NCBI RefSeq assembly: GCF_018139145.2
Contig: NC_059471.1
Location: forward strand, 217,515,494-217,579,493
DNA length: 64,000 nucleotides
Source of the DNA: Gymnogyps californianus
Taxonomy: Eukaryota; Chordata; Aves; Accipitriformes; Cathartidae
Direction of reading: 5' to 3'
Below, one piece after another: positions 34,522 to 47,151 of the stretch. The position numbers and the translations under genes were made by a program. The first letter of the stretch is position 1. Each line of letters starts with the position of its first letter. The notes under the pieces are model-generated. The model had not been told where the DNA came from and made no database searches. It saw nothing but the letters and a program-made list of their open reading frames with translations.

Positions 34522-34834
34522 CAAATTATTACCGGTGCCGTTCATCAGACCGCTCCCAGGAGTGGGGCCGGTTGACAATGGATGAAGTCTCACTTCAAAG
34601 ACAATGGGTGTCACGGAGCCCGGAGCCAGGCGTCCCCGGCGAGGGTCCGATGGGTCGCACAGGGACGTTGACCTGGGGGTAATGCTCGGAGAGAAAGAAG
34701 GGCTCGTTTTTGGGTAGAAAGCGAGTTAATTTTATGTCGTTAGTGTAGATACATGAGCAGGCGCAGGACAGCAGCTACTGGAGCAGCCGTTGCTGACTTC
34801 TGCTGTCTGAGGAGGTCAGTTCGTTACAGTGGTT

Positions 34835-34900
34835 TCTTTGTTCCACAGGTTATAGCAGCGTCTTTGTTCCGCAGGTTTTAGCAGCGTCTTTGTTGCGCGC
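34835..34900 (+). repeat. 26-bp tandem repeat, 2.5 copies
   Basis: Units start TCTTTGTTCC at 34835 and 34861, each ending TTAGCAGCG or TATAGCAGCG, and a partial unit starts at 34887. The surrounding 34.3-35.1 kb may be an old interspersed element, but I cannot name it. Confidence 0.8.
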
Positions 34901-35244
34901 TTATCTACGATACCCCTGAGCTCCCACCCGCGCTTGTCAAGGATGCTCCGGGTTCCCGGGCCAGGTTCCCAGGCTGGCAGACATCATCTCGGTCAGTATT
35001 TTAGCAGACATCTTCTATCTGCTTTTGTTCCCCCCGTTAAAACCAGGTCGTCTTTCCGGTGGCACCGACAGCAGGGTGTGCCGCGGGGAAGGCGCCGCGG
35101 TCGGGGGTCCGTTACGGCTTCATAATGCGGAACCGGTGATGTTGGTGAGCTGGGCCTGGCGGGCCGTGCCAGGGTAGAGGTCCTCCTTAAGGCAGGATCA
35201 CGGGGTAGTTGAGGTGGGAAGGGAGCGCAGGAGGTCTGTAGCCA

Positions 35245-35690
35245 ACCTCCTGGATGAAGCAAGGTCAGCGCTGGGGGCAGACCAGGTCCCTCCACGTTGG
35301 GTCTTGAAGTCCTCCAAGGACGGAGGCTGCACAGTCCCTCTGGGTGATGTGTCCCACTGCTGGACTGTCCTCCTGGTGGAAAAGCATTTTCTGATGTCTG
35401 GCCTGGCTCTCCTTTCGGCTGATGCCGTTGTCTCTCCCATCACGCTTTGTGGCGAAGAGCTTGGCTCCGTTTTCTCAATAACCTCTTCATAGGGATGGGA
35501 AGGTCCCCGTTAGGTCCCCCCACCCCAAAGCTGTCTCATCTCCAGGCCGAACCAGCCCATCTCCCACAGCATCCCATCCTTGGTGGCCTCCATCGGTCTT
35601 GCTCCAGGCCTCTTTGGTGCCAGGGGTCCAAAAACTGGATGCGGATGTCATCAAACCACCCGCTTAGAAGAAGAGGGGCCAGGTGGCCTC
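35245..35690 (-). mobile_element. CR1 LINE 3' fragment, minus orientation
   Basis: The plus strand carries the reverse complement of the CR1 3' region: CTCCAAGGACGGAGGCTGCA, then CCACTGCTGGACTGTCCTCC, AAAGCATTTTCTGATGTC, ATCTCCAGGCCGAACCAG and CAAAAACTGGATGC, in the order expected of avian CR1. It is diverged and lacks any open frame. Ends are approximate. Confidence 0.85.
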
Positions 35691-35699
35691 AAGATCGGG

Positions 35700-37540
35700 A
35701 TGGTTGGAATGAGTTTCAAAGCCAGGGCGAGACCACAGGTCTACAACCCCAGCCGAGGCTCCTCGGGCTCTGCAACTTCTGCCCAAGGTTCCCCGCTCCG
35801 GTGGCAGCAGGTCGGCCGGATCCAGGAGCCAACCATCCTGGAACTTGAAAACAAGATGGTCCTAGGAACCCCCTTCTGAGATAACCTCAGGCAAGGAATT
35901 TAGTTAGGTGTCTGCTCTGGAAGTTCTTCATTCAAAAGCCAAGACGGTTGGCTCCTGGATCCTTTTGGAAGGATGGGTCAGTTTGGGAAGCAGGTGCCAC
36001 CGGACAGGGCCGTGAGCGGAGGGGACGGGGACACACGCGGGGAGCACTGGGTGCCCCGCGCTCGGGTTTGCTTTCCAAAACGACTGCACTTAACCCAAAA
36101 CCAAACCCACGCGGCGCTTCCCGCCGCCTCAGCTGCACCTCCGCCTTCCCTGCCGGCAGCCTCGCGTCTTTTGAGTCTGAACTAACATTTCACCCGCTGC
36201 ATCAGGTGTGTTTGCTCTGCCGCCGAGCTCACGGAGGAGTAACTCGCCAGCTGCCGGGGGATCACAGGACATTGAGATAAACCTGTTAGGCTTGATAATA
36301 ACCGCAAGAGCAGCAGGGATTGCTAATCTCTGATCCTTCAGCGGCTCCCGTGCACAGCCCTGAGCTGTTTGCTCTTAATCGCCAAGAAATTAGCAGGCTG
36401 AACAACAGAAGGAGGGAAGCAGGCTCTTGAGGGACTGCGGGCTGGCCGTGCTGGGTGAGAGCAGGCGTCCTCCCATCTCCATCCTCCCTCTAACCGTGCC
36501 CACTGGGCAAACTGGGGAGGGAGAAAAGGGGCAGGACAAAGATATGGGGATATTAGGTCAGGAGACCCGCTCCCTCGCACCAGCAGTTGGTGGCCTGGCT
36601 CGTTAAAAGGAAATTAAATTCCTTTAATCAGTCTCCCAGCCTGGATTACGCTGCTTAACACCAGGCCCTCTGCGCCAGCCCGTTCTGCCGCCAGAAGCGA
36701 GCTCTGTCAGAGCCCCAGGTTTACAAGAGCAGCAACACGGAGCTGTTTTAGGCACAAAAAAAGAAATTCTTCCCTGTCCTCTCTAACGAGCCGCTAGACG
36801 CCACCGGAGCAGAGCATAAGGCAGGCTCACGTAATCCCCTCAGCTGTAGCTACGCTGCAGTAGTGCAGCAATTAACTTTCCAGATGATCTAGTTTATCAT
36901 TCAAGTGGTTCAGCAGCTCTGAATTCAGAGTTCACACCACTTTCAGTCCACAAATTTCGGAAATACTTTAGCAAACCTGCAGCCTCCCCCCGCTGGGAGC
37001 CAGTTTCTGCACTGCCTGCTGCCAGGGCTGGTTGTGAGGAGGGGGTTACCGCGTGGGCAGGGAGGTTTGCAGGAGTACAACACGCTGCGAAGGGCTAGCG
37101 TTGCTCGGAGTAAATACATTTTGCATTTACTAACAGAGGTGGAGCTGCAGAGGGCACACGGCGGGACAGTTTGCAGCAGTCATGAGCTAGGGGATGAGCG
37201 TCTCCTCCTTCCCCAGCACACCTTTCTGTTCCTACATTTAATCTCTCCTCAGCCTCCGCACTGACGCAAGTCCCTCAGCTGACTTCTCGTTTATCTGGGT
37301 GGGAAAAGGCCTGCCCTCTTCACCTCGCCGGAGGTCACTCTGACATCTCAACAGCCACACAAGTGGCCACATCTTCTATCCTCCTCTTGTCACTGTTCCT
37401 ACTGTGTCTCATTGAGGTGGACCACAACTGTGTCCTAAAATCCTCTAAGGGGTCTACCACGCAGAGAGAGACGCGGTGAACAAGACAAGCATTAAATGCT
37501 TTTTCTACGCAGACACGTATTGCTGTAGGAGGAATGCACA
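35700..37540. other. Intergenic spacer downstream of CPA2
   Basis: No exon is recognisable on either strand. Small palindromic blocks such as AAGGAAATTAAATTCCTTTAA (around 36608-36629) occur. Regulatory elements for the flanking carboxypeptidase genes could lie here but none can be asserted. Confidence 0.55.
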
Positions 37541-37547
37541 CAGGGTT

Positions 37548-37553
37548 TTTATT
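37548..37553 (-). terminator. CPA2: CPA2 poly(A) signal
   Basis: AATAAA on the minus strand begins about 97 bases after the CPA2 stop codon at 37650-37652. Confidence 0.75.
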
Positions 37554-37649
37554 CAGCCAGGTACCGTATCATTACAGCTGTCGCAAGCACACCAAGGGAA
37601 GAGGATTTATGAGCTTGCTCCTACAGACAGCTGATTCCCACCCCAGCTT

Positions 37650-40600
37650 TTAGTATGAATTGTCTCGCACGTGCTCCATGATTGTTTTCAGACCCAGCCA
37701 GGTCTCCTCGGCAGTTGGGATAATTTGGTTGGCCGGCAGGAGGAAACCGTAGCGACCCGTGTCTCGCAGCTCAAAGGCGAAAGAGTATTTGATGCCATAA
37801 TCGTAGCTCCAGTCAATGCTGCCTCCGCTGGCTTGGTCTGAAAGAGAAAGGGAGAAGAGCCAGAGGGGTGAAGAGAGGATTGATTTGAGTTCTGCTGTCC
37901 TACTTTGTATATTTGTGAGGGACAAGTATTAGGTTTTTATGTCAACACTCAGCTCCGACGGTTGACTGGTGGTGTCACTCTACAGAAGCATCATTGCTTC
38001 CAAGAGGGAGAAACCTTGGGGGGAGGACAGAGACTGTTGTCCTGGGACAGCCCATAAAAGCTCAGACTAGCAAAATACTCACAGATAGCACTGCAAATGC
38101 TCCCCACTGTAAAGGTGGTGCCGTACAGGGACTGGATGGAACTGGCAGCAGCTCTTCCCAAGGCATCCTGGAGAGGAGAAGATGAAGGACGAGTCAGAAA
38201 GCAGCCACGCTTAATGAGACTAAATGTTTTTGCCAACCTGAACCATACTCAGGGAAATCTCTCCACAGTCTTTCACAAAATCTCCAATCTTTCGCGCCCC
38301 CCAATAAACTAGGGCCAAATCAATCCATTTCTTAATCGCTCATACCAGCGACAGCACTCATAGTTTCCACGGAATTTCTGGGAGGTGACATTGTAGGTGA
38401 ATTAAATCACAGCCGGTTCTATATCTGATCATCCAGTGTTTCATCTCACCAACTGTCTTATCAAGAGAAGGTTCAAGAGATACCAGACAACCCCGAGGCA
38501 GTCAGAGATCTTCCAATACTCAGTGGTCAGCTTTGTGCTCACTTCAACTACATAACAGGTGGTTGTAGAGAAAACGGAGCCAGGCTCTTCTTGGAGGTGT
38601 AGGGAAAAAGGATGAGTGGCAACAAACAAATTGCCACAAGGGGAATTGCATTTAGGTATTAGGGAAAAAGACAATCCCCATGACAGCGGGGAAACTTTGG
38701 GAAGGGCTTGACGAAGCTGTGGAATTTGTCTTTAGAAATATCGCAACAAATCAAAACAATTAATCAAAATTCAGCTGGGCAAGGCCCTAAGCAACCCAAT
38801 CCAACCCTGAAATTGGCTCCGACTCCAAAGCCTGCCTGCTTTCAGCAGAGGGTTAGACTAGAGACCTCCAGAGGTCTTTTCCACGTGAATTATGATTGTC
38901 AGATCCATATCACCTTAAAGATATTATTACACCTGCGATGCTGTCGTTAAAGCAGAAAGAAGGAAATGTGGATGAGCAAAGAGGGCTGAGAATAGGTGGG
39001 GACGGCACGTGTTTGCATGTGACCAAGATTTCTCTTTCAAAGGCATTGCATTGCACCGGGTTTTTGTTCGCTCTCACGGATGGTTACTGTTATGGATGGC
39101 AGAGTTCAGCCTCTTGTTTTTATCCTGATATCTCACTGTTATACCTGAGTATAGAAAGCCAGCTGGACAGAAGAGCGGAAGCTAAAGCCAAGTCATTATG
39201 TCTCACCAGCTCGGGGTAGTCTGCCGGTTTAGTGCATTTATAACCATAGGGATACATCAGGAGCTGAGAGTAACTGTGGAGGGTGAGGAAGGCCCGGATG
39301 TTTCCATGATTCTTAATAAAGTTGACAACGGATTTAACTTCCACCTCCGAGTTGGCACTGGGCCCACGGTAAGAGTCAGAACAGGGATTACTACTGGCTC
39401 CGGGACCTGTTGGTGCAAAGGGGGAACAAAGGCAAACCTGTAAGAAGCGGCATTCGTGAAAGGTCAAAGCAGACCAACACAAAGCCGGGCTTTCCTAAGA
39501 ACAGGTCTTCAGCCAAAGGCAAGGCCTTAAATGCTGATAAATACTCGAACAGCAGCGACAGAGCATGAATACTCATGGGACATACTTCTAGATGATACAG
39601 ATTAGTGCCTTCATCTTGTGCTCACTGGCAATTAATCAATACAAAATTATCTTTACAAAAGACAGCTACCATCCTATTTGACCATTTTCTTTCTGAATCC
39701 CTTATATTGAGGCAATTGCTGGTCCTGCGTAACAGGATCCGCGAACACGAAAGGGAACTTTCTTCCTAGTGACAGCCAGAATCCAGAAACTTCATTCCTA
39801 CCTCCAAAACCTGCATCCCAGTTCCTGTTTGGATCAACTCCAACACACAAACTGCCTTCATTCTTGGAGCGGGTCTTCCGCCACATGCGATTCTAAAACA
39901 AACACACACTATGGCTTTGAAAAGGAGCAAATCTCGGTCCTTGCATTAAAACCGCTACCCAGAAATAGTTGCCATTCACCAGGAAGCGATCCTAGGCATA
40001 AGCCTAAGATTATTTCCGATGGGCTGACTGCCAAGATGGACCAATGGACAAAAATCGAAGGGCTGGTGAATTTACAGTGGGTTAAGATGGGTTAGACAAG
40101 TAATTAGTATCTTTGGCTGCCCAACTCTTTTGTAACTCCTCCTTACAGCATTAAGAAATGGACTTTCACAGCCTACTTCCCTCACATTTATTGTTCGCTT
40201 GGAAGAGCATGACAGTTTAGACACACAGTATGGTTACTCACTGTGGTGTGAGTGAACACATATCCATCAGGGTTTGAGACTGTCAGCAGCAAAATGTCCA
40301 TTTTATTCAGCAGAGAGGTGATGGATGGATCCTTCCCGTAGTCAGACGCAATCTAAGCAGAGACAATGTGGTACACCGTGATTATCAGCATATTTCTTTC
40401 CCGCATGCTTACGCTCGAACAGCTAGGTACAGAGGCAAGTCTGGCTTTCGGGCAGGGAAACAAGAAACATCAATTATCTGCTGGCCATAACTGTTCCTCG
40501 TTAGACTTGGAGCTTGGAGAGAGCAATGAATCTGTTTTACTATTTTATTCTGAAGACAGGAAGTTAATGGAAGAGGGCAACAAAATTTTCTCCTGCCTGT

Positions 40601-43600
40601 CCCAGAGAACGGGCTGAGGCTGGCACTAAGATTGAGATGGATTAGCCAGGTTGGGAATACACAACTATGCTGCACCCCTCTCATGGCCTCATCCTTTTCA
40701 GCAGAATTTAAAGGCTCGTTTATATAGAGCTGGAAGTTTTGGCACTTTTGTGGAAGGTAACCAACGACACAGTGTTTCTCTGTGTCGGCAGACCAAAGCA
40801 GCAAACTAATCTTCAAAAAGTCCTCGGTTATTTGCATAACTATCAGCCCTGCAGTCCTCAACAATTTCACCTGAGCTACTACATTTTGTCTACCTAAGCT
40901 TCTCCCAGCTGTTCTAACAATGCACAGCATTTTTCAATTCTTTTTCTAGGCAGCTGCCATATTCTCTCTGGAGCCGGCTTTGTTTTAAGAGGGGTGAAGG
41001 AGAGTTAGCAGAGCTGGCTAAACACATACAGGTGTGATATACTTTTAAATAGTCAGAGGCATTCCCAAGATAAAAGAAAAATCAATCACTGCTGAAGTGA
41101 CCTTTTTAGCTATCCATATTGCACTCGCTTGGGTAACCCACTCTCGGGAATGGATACCGGCATCAATCCAGATTGCGGGACGGTTCCTTCCTCCAGTGCT
41201 GAACTGTCAAACAAAAAAGAAAGTTTTAAAACTCTCACTGACACCTTTTAGTCAAGAACATTCCGTATAGACCGGGATGCTTTGGACTGAATTGTGCTGT
41301 ATTGATAATGCATAGGTATATTAGTATATGTATACACATATGTACGCACACATTCTGTGGGATGTCGTATGTCGTACCTTGAGCACATACAAAGGCCGCT
41401 TCTCATAGGATTCCCCAATCTGGAGCTTACTGACAAGGTTGCTATACTCAGATGCAAGATGATCCAGTTCTGCATAAATCTGAAATGAAAAGTCATGATG
41501 ACATTTACATTACATTTATGTATAGTACTGCCCAGAACAATTGTAGACCTGATGAAATCTACTTTTCTCTCCTTTTGCCTTCATTACTATGACCTCTTCA
41601 AAGCCCCATCTCACCTTATGTCAGTGTAGTCAGCGCTGTTCCTAACATCACAAAGTAGAAGGAAGCACTGCTATATGTGAAGACCTACTTATTTTAGGAA
41701 TAATTTCAAAACCCTCTTTAAGAACTTCTGGTAATAAAAATACCTTACCCTCTGCTCTGCTTGATAGCTACTGGTTTCCTATATTTCCCTATTTCAAGAT
41801 TCATTTATTTCTCAATCTCTTTTGAGGGTCAGAAGGATGGGTTTTGAGAACTTGGCAGAAGAGTTTACAAAAAAGTAGGATCAACGCTTGCCTGTTCCAA
41901 CACTCTGTCAGGGAAAGCGCTGGCTCATTGTGCTGACCACAAAATTAATACATTTAAAAACAAAACCACGTGCCAAAAGAAGCTGGAAAGACATCTTAGA
42001 TCCTAATATAGGATGTTTAATTGAAGAGAGCATGAAAAAAGGCCAGAAAAAAAGAATCCTCTTCCCCCACAGCTGAGGTACTCACAGAATCTAAAGAGTG
42101 GTAAGTTCCATAGTTGAAGGTGCTACTGCTGCGATCCCTTTGTTGACTGTAGGCCATATCTTGCTTTTCTTTATCTAGAACAACCTAAAAGAAGAAATGC
42201 TGAGAAAAGCCTGCTTAATTTGCAAACTTCTGCCCAAATGTTTATCTCAAATAACGAAACCGTGGCACTGCATACTGACTCCAGCCCCAGAGCCAAACTT
42301 CCACACCTACGGGGCAAACAGATGCTTCTGCTGAATGTAGCTGTAGCAAAGCGGGCAAGAATACCAGTGTTTAAATGGTCAGCATTAAGTTTTAAACACT
42401 TCTTAAGATGAACAAGAATAGCACTGGAAAGCCTTGGGGAAGAAAAAAAAAAAAGGCAGTGTTTCTGCTGAGTTAATGCTATTTTAGATGCCATTTTGGG
42501 ATTACTGCTCATGAAGAAGTGTCCGATTAGTGCCCAAGTGGGTGACTTTTCTCTCACATGGTGGTGTACAGTTCTTTCAGGTTATGATCCTGAACTACTC
42601 TTCACACAGTTTACTGAATTATGAGTAACTTTAGTGTTGTGATTCCCAAACGTCTGAGGCCAAAAGCCCACACGAAATTCCTCACGGGTTATCAGAAGAG
42701 CCCCATGGAGCCTATGAGTTTATTGATGTCACTATTCAACATGGTTTCAGAGAGCATCTGCAGAGTGATCTCCACAGCTTCCCAGTGCAGCAGTGATCCA
42801 CAGATCGTCTTCGAGAAATTAATCCACAGACTACAAACACAAGGGGTGGACCTCACGGAAAGCAGAGTGTAGAAGAGTGCAGGTTAATGAACGAGGCCAG
42901 ATTGTGAATCACTATTTGTTTCCAAAGGATATAAGAGTTAAATACGTGCCAATGGCATTGCCTACCTGCAGGTCTTCGATCAGGATGGAGTATTTAATCC
43001 CATGGGACTCCAGGAAGGCTTTGACTGCTTGGACGCTGTTTGCGGGGATTCGCACATCCACAGGGAGAGCAGGAGTGGAAGGATTTATCCAGAAATCAAG
43101 CTGAAAAGAGAAAGGAAGATGGATTTGGTTTGGGGAAAGCGTTCTGCAAACAGCTCTTCTAAAGCTTTAGAAATGCTGATTTCGCCCAAATTGAATGACT
43201 CCTGCAGTATTGTGCCCTGTCACGCTTACAGCACGCTCCATTCCTTAGCTTGGCCTCACCACAACCTTGTATCAGTTAATGTGATAAACTCACAAAAAAA
43301 CCAAAGGTCCGCAGGAGGCTAAAGTCAGCATTTTCACTGACTTCAGAGCTTCAGTCATATAAGCAAGAGAAAATTTTACTCTTCTATGATGATTATTTTA
43401 CTAGTCTCCCTTTTACCAGAAATAGTTTCAAGAAAAGCTCTGTATTACAGTATTAGGTAATATGAAACCCATTGTTTTTATTTCTCCTTTTGTAGGGCTT
43501 TTCTGAATTTTCATTTCTATACTATTCAAATCAATATTTTTAAAGAAAGTGATAATAAAAATTCTCACCAATGGCAATAAGAACAGTAATAACCTAGAAT

Positions 43601-46567
43601 TTTATAGTGTGTTTTCCTGTTTCACTACAGTGTAGGCTAACTAATAAATTCCTCCCGCAACGCCAGGAGACAAGTACAAAACCATTAGCATCCCCACTTT
43701 AAAGACGAGCTTTTCGATACTAAGATTAAGAGTAGATCAGTTCAAGTACGATTGTAAACCCAGTAGGAAGAAAATATGAATGCAGGCACTCCTGAACACC
43801 AAGCTGGTACTAGAACTTGCAGATCAAACACCAAGTATTGAGACAGTAAATTTATTTATGGCAGCTGCCACAGTACGGCACGAACCTTTCAAATGCGATG
43901 CAAAGTCCTACCCTGAGAAGTCCTACCCTGAGAAGTCCTACCCTAGTGTGAAACGTTAAAAAATGCCTCTGTGGTAATAACATACCTCAAGGTGTTCCAA
44001 AGATTCCAAAAGCTGTAACTTCTTAACCTCCTCCTCATTTCTTGTCTTGATTCGGAGAACCTGGTGCCTGCAAGAAATCAATGTGTCTTCAGAAACAGTC
44101 TCAAAAAGGGGCCTGGTTGAACTAGCTTGTTATTGAGATGATGAATTTGGTGGGTAGTTACTTGCATGCTACCAGCCAATACGGACTTCTTTAATGCAGT
44201 TGACTTAGTGTCACCCAAGAGTTCAACCAACAACCTGCAGGGCCAGCTTGCCATACGTGCACTAGATTAGTAACTAGTTAAATGGCAATTTTTCAGATTT
44301 CATCATAAACAAGACATCAAGTGGATGAGTTTTTAATTGCTTACAAGGATCAATCTTGCACCTATTAGTTATTTTTTGTCAACAACTTGCAGAAAAAAAA
44401 ATATTCTGGTCGAGTTTGCAAATGATCAAATGTTCGGGGAGCACTGTACAACACAGCAAACCAAACACTAACCATGGGGTTCATTTCACCTTTCTTTAGT
44501 TTAGTCAAAGACTGCTGACAAACTTCCCTGCGTTGTCAGAAGCCGATACCATCAGAGGGTGGCTTGCACCATTCCAGGTGGAATGAATCACCTTCTGGAA
44601 GTACCTCACTCCACCGGTTATAGAGGTAACTTCAGCGATTAACTTAGGACTACACATTGTACAACATACAGTGATCACAACGTACAGCCTCTAAGTGGTT
44701 TTTAGATCACTGAAAACATATATCCCATTCAAATACACAATGTTGCAGGCTGCTCGGTAAAATAGGTACAAGCAAACGGTACCACGAGGAGAGGCTGATG
44801 AGCTCAGGCTTGTACAGGCTGATCTAATCGCAGCCTACAACTACTTGAAGGGGAGTTACAAAAATATGACAAACTCTTCTCGGTAGGGGTAGATGATGAC
44901 AACAAGGAGAAACAGCTCCATGCCCTGCTCTGAGCAGGAGGGTGGACTAAAAACTTCTGGAGGTCCCTTCCACCCAATGCTTTTATGAAATGACAAAAGG
45001 ATCTCCGAACAACAAGTGTATGCAACAGCTGGGGGACAGAAGATCCTATTCTGGAGAACCAAGGGGATTCTGAAGGAACGTTGGAAGCCATAATGAATTA
45101 ACAACTGAAAGTACAGCCCGGGATCAATGCTGTAGCCAAAAGAACCGATGGGCTCCTTAGCTGCGTAGCCTGGGTTTTACTGCAAGCCCAGCGTTAATGC
45201 TGCATTTGCAAATGGCATTTGGTGGTCAAAGCGTGTTTGTTTTCATTCCCTTCCCTAGGCATATGCATTTGGCCACTGTTGGAGACAACAAAAAGTCCAC
45301 GGAGTCCCATATCCTGACCTGGCCCAGCTGCTCTGCTGGCGCCCACTGCAAGACGTACTGAAAAATGGAGATGACTCAGAGCAAACCGACATGAATAACT
45401 GCAGAATTGGAAAACACACCTTAAGACAGGGTAAACAAGGGACTTGGCATATGAGCTCAGTTATGTGTGTGTTTATTTACTAGTGCAGCCTCGGCTGCTG
45501 TGAAGAGGCTCATTAACAGCAGGTTCCTCAGCCTGGCCAGCTGAGGTATAATATTCTGTTGTTGAACCAAGTTAAATCAACACTGAAGGCACTTTACCAC
45601 ACTAATAACTTATTATTGGATTCTCTGTCACCATAAACTTTATTTCTGGATTGGATTCTTCTGTGAAGAGATGAGGCTCGTTAACCACAGCTACTGGACG
45701 TGACTGAGGAATGAATTCACAAGAATCCAGTCCACATTGTGCTGGAGCCCAGATTAAATGATCAAAACAGCTTCTCCTGGCTTTACAAATCCTAGGGTTT
45801 TAGTAAACTATGTATATTGTTTCTTAACCTTAATCCTTACATCTTCATATGCAGATTCACTCACTGGAATCTAGCGCTCACTTACTACATCTCAGGAAGT
45901 ACCTGTTAGGTTTTTTGTCCTCTTCTATTAAGGTTCTTACACAATAAGACTGTGAGGAAATACACCAGGAGATGATTTTGCAAGGCAACATACAGATAAA
46001 CCTTTAGAATACAATGGTTGGAAATAAGGATTTGAATTGCTTAGAAAGGCTCTGAAGAGAATTAACCATTTAAAGAGAAATGAGAATCTTCAAAAACAAA
46101 GGGAAGCTAGTGACGTTTCCGATCTGAGGCCAGGTCCTGGTCTTTCGGCTCTGCTTTATGCCGGACCAGATCTGTCAAGCTGAACACTCGAGCTTCGCAG
46201 TGAAGTTCAGCTCCAGCTCGAGGCTCAAGACTGCTCCCTAGGTACAGTCAAGGCCAAAACAAAGCCTTGAGTGAACATGAATTTAGGAGCTCAACTCTGC
46301 AGCTAGACCCTTCTCCTCAGAAAAGCCAAATGAAAGTAGAGAGGGGTTCCTTCAAACACTGGAGCACCAAAGCAACAAGACAAGTCAGTCATAAAAAGCA
46401 AAGAATGCACCCCAAGCAGATTTTGTAAAGTTAAGATCATGAAAAACAACAACTGGATAATACGGCCTTAAATGAAATGTCTTCCACAAAAGCATAACTC
46501 ACCCAACAAAAGTTTCCAGGCACAAGGAAGCCCCGAAGAGAGCACTGAAGATCAAAATCAGCTTCAT
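37650..46567 (-). CDS. CPA2: CPA2-type procarboxypeptidase A, complete, 419 aa
   Basis: Exons: 46567-46503, 44067-43986, 43100-42966, 42184-42086, 41479-41378, 41203-41102, 40352-40242, 39892-39802, 39406-39207, 38167-38083, 37837-37650, all GT-AG and in frame, sizes identical to the CPA5-like gene. The signal peptide is [16 protein letters not shown]; pro-domain cleavage is near SQQR. Catalytic residues are present: His179, Glu182, Arg237, Asn254-Arg255, His306, Tyr358, Glu380. Subtype marks: Cys at bovine 210 (GYKCTK) and 244 (GSICSAIY), the extra disulfide known in human CPA2; Ala at 268 (SFAFELRD) instead of Thr; Met at 203. These enlarge the pocket for bulky aromatic residues such as Trp. 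The gene is adjacent to SSMEM1, as is human CPA2. Its C-terminus (MEHVRDNSY) also resembles mammalian CPA4, which fits CPA4 being a later copy. Introns are longer and less GC-rich than in the sister genes. Confidence 0.93.
38765..38905 (+). mobile_element. CR1 LINE 3' fragment, plus orientation, in CPA2 intron 9
   Basis: CTGGGCAAGGCCCTAAGCAACC, then GGGTTAGACTAGAGACCTCC and AGAGGTCTTTTCCACGTGAA match the CR1 3' tail pattern (hydrophobic-core-free, non-coding). It is short and diverged; ends are approximate. Confidence 0.75.
43904..43945 (+). repeat. 15-bp tandem repeat, 2.7 copies, CPA2 intron 2
   Basis: AGTCCTACCCTGAGA is repeated at 43904, 43919 and partly 43934. Confidence 0.85.
44785..45000 (+). 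mobile_element. CR1 LINE 3' fragment, plus orientation, in CPA2 intron 1
   Basis: The order GGAGAGGCTGATGAGCTC, GATCTAATCGCAGCCTACAA, TACTTGAAGGGGAGTTACAA, GAGCAGGAGGGTGGACTAAA and GGAGGTCCCTTCCACCCAAT follows the avian CR1 3' region. No open frame survives. Confidence 0.88.
46258..46322 (+). repeat. Copy 1 of a ~60-bp dispersed direct repeat (CPA2 intron 1)
   Basis: It shares GAGCTCAACTCTGCAGCTAG and ACCCTTCTCCT with 47283-47347, and flanking similarity extends to about 60 bases. The intervening 1 kb is not duplicated. Confidence 0.8.
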
Positions 46568-46604
46568 GTTTGATGTGAAGTTCAACTCAGCCTAGCAAAG
46601 GTGA

Positions 46605-46611
46605 ATTTATA
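46605..46611 (-). promoter_or_regulatory. CPA2: TATA box of CPA2
   Basis: The minus strand reads CTGTATAAATTCACC about 40 bases upstream of the CPA2 start codon, the same spacing as in the CPA5-like gene. Confidence 0.75.
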
Positions 46612-46665
46612 CAGGACTTGTTAAGACACCCTTTTTCAGATAAAACATAACTGTATTCCATGTGA

Positions 46666-46908
46666 CTAAGTTCTCACATTTATCAGAGCTTTCAAGGCAA
46701 CCAACAGATAGGAGGCCAATTTCACGTCCAAAAAAATATTTTCCACTGACACGTTCAAACCTGTAAGGGAGAGTTGTTTGCAAAGCTTTGCCCACAAAGC
46801 TGCTCGGTGTCCTTTTACACATTTTTCTAGATAGAGGAAAAGAGAGTCAAACTGAACGTCATCCCAGCGCTCACTGGGGGTGAGGAGCTCTACCAGTAGA
46901 CTCTTCAT
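46666..46908 (-). CDS. Unassigned 80-codon open frame upstream of CPA2
   Basis: An ATG-started frame reads MKSLLVELLTPSERWDDVQF and continues with a Leu-rich, acidic-basic pattern (SLFLYLEKCVKGHRAALWAK) to a TAG. Composition looks like a helical protein rather than random AT-rich noise, but I recognise no family. It lies directly 5' of the CPA2 TATA box on the same strand, so it could be a stray exon, a pseudogene remnant or chance. A possible acceptor (CTCCCTTACAG) lies inside it. No poly(A) signal or donor clearly belongs to it. Low confidence that it is expressed. Confidence 0.25.
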   Translation of the reverse strand: MKSLLVELLTPSERWDDVQFDSLFLYLEKCVKGHRAALWAKLCKQLSLTGLNVSVENIFLDVKLASYLLVALKALINVRT

Positions 46909-47151
46909 CGTGGGTTTTCCTCCAATAGATTTCTAGTAGCCCACTCCTTGTTACAAAGAGGTAGCCAGCAGAAAGATCTTACCCCAGCAAAAATACTCAA
47001 TTGGAGTGATTATTTTGAAGGATGAACTGTGGATCCTGCCTGCTACGCAACAAGTTGTCTCTGATAGATTTGGACAAGGCAATGCTATAGATTCACTCTT
47101 AGATACAAGTTACACACTTCCAGATATAAGCCAGATAGTTTAAATATATTC

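Noticed and set aside
45236..45360. Possible further CR1 or related fragment (GGCCACTGTTGGAGACAACA).
   Set aside because: The similarity is short and not continued on either side.
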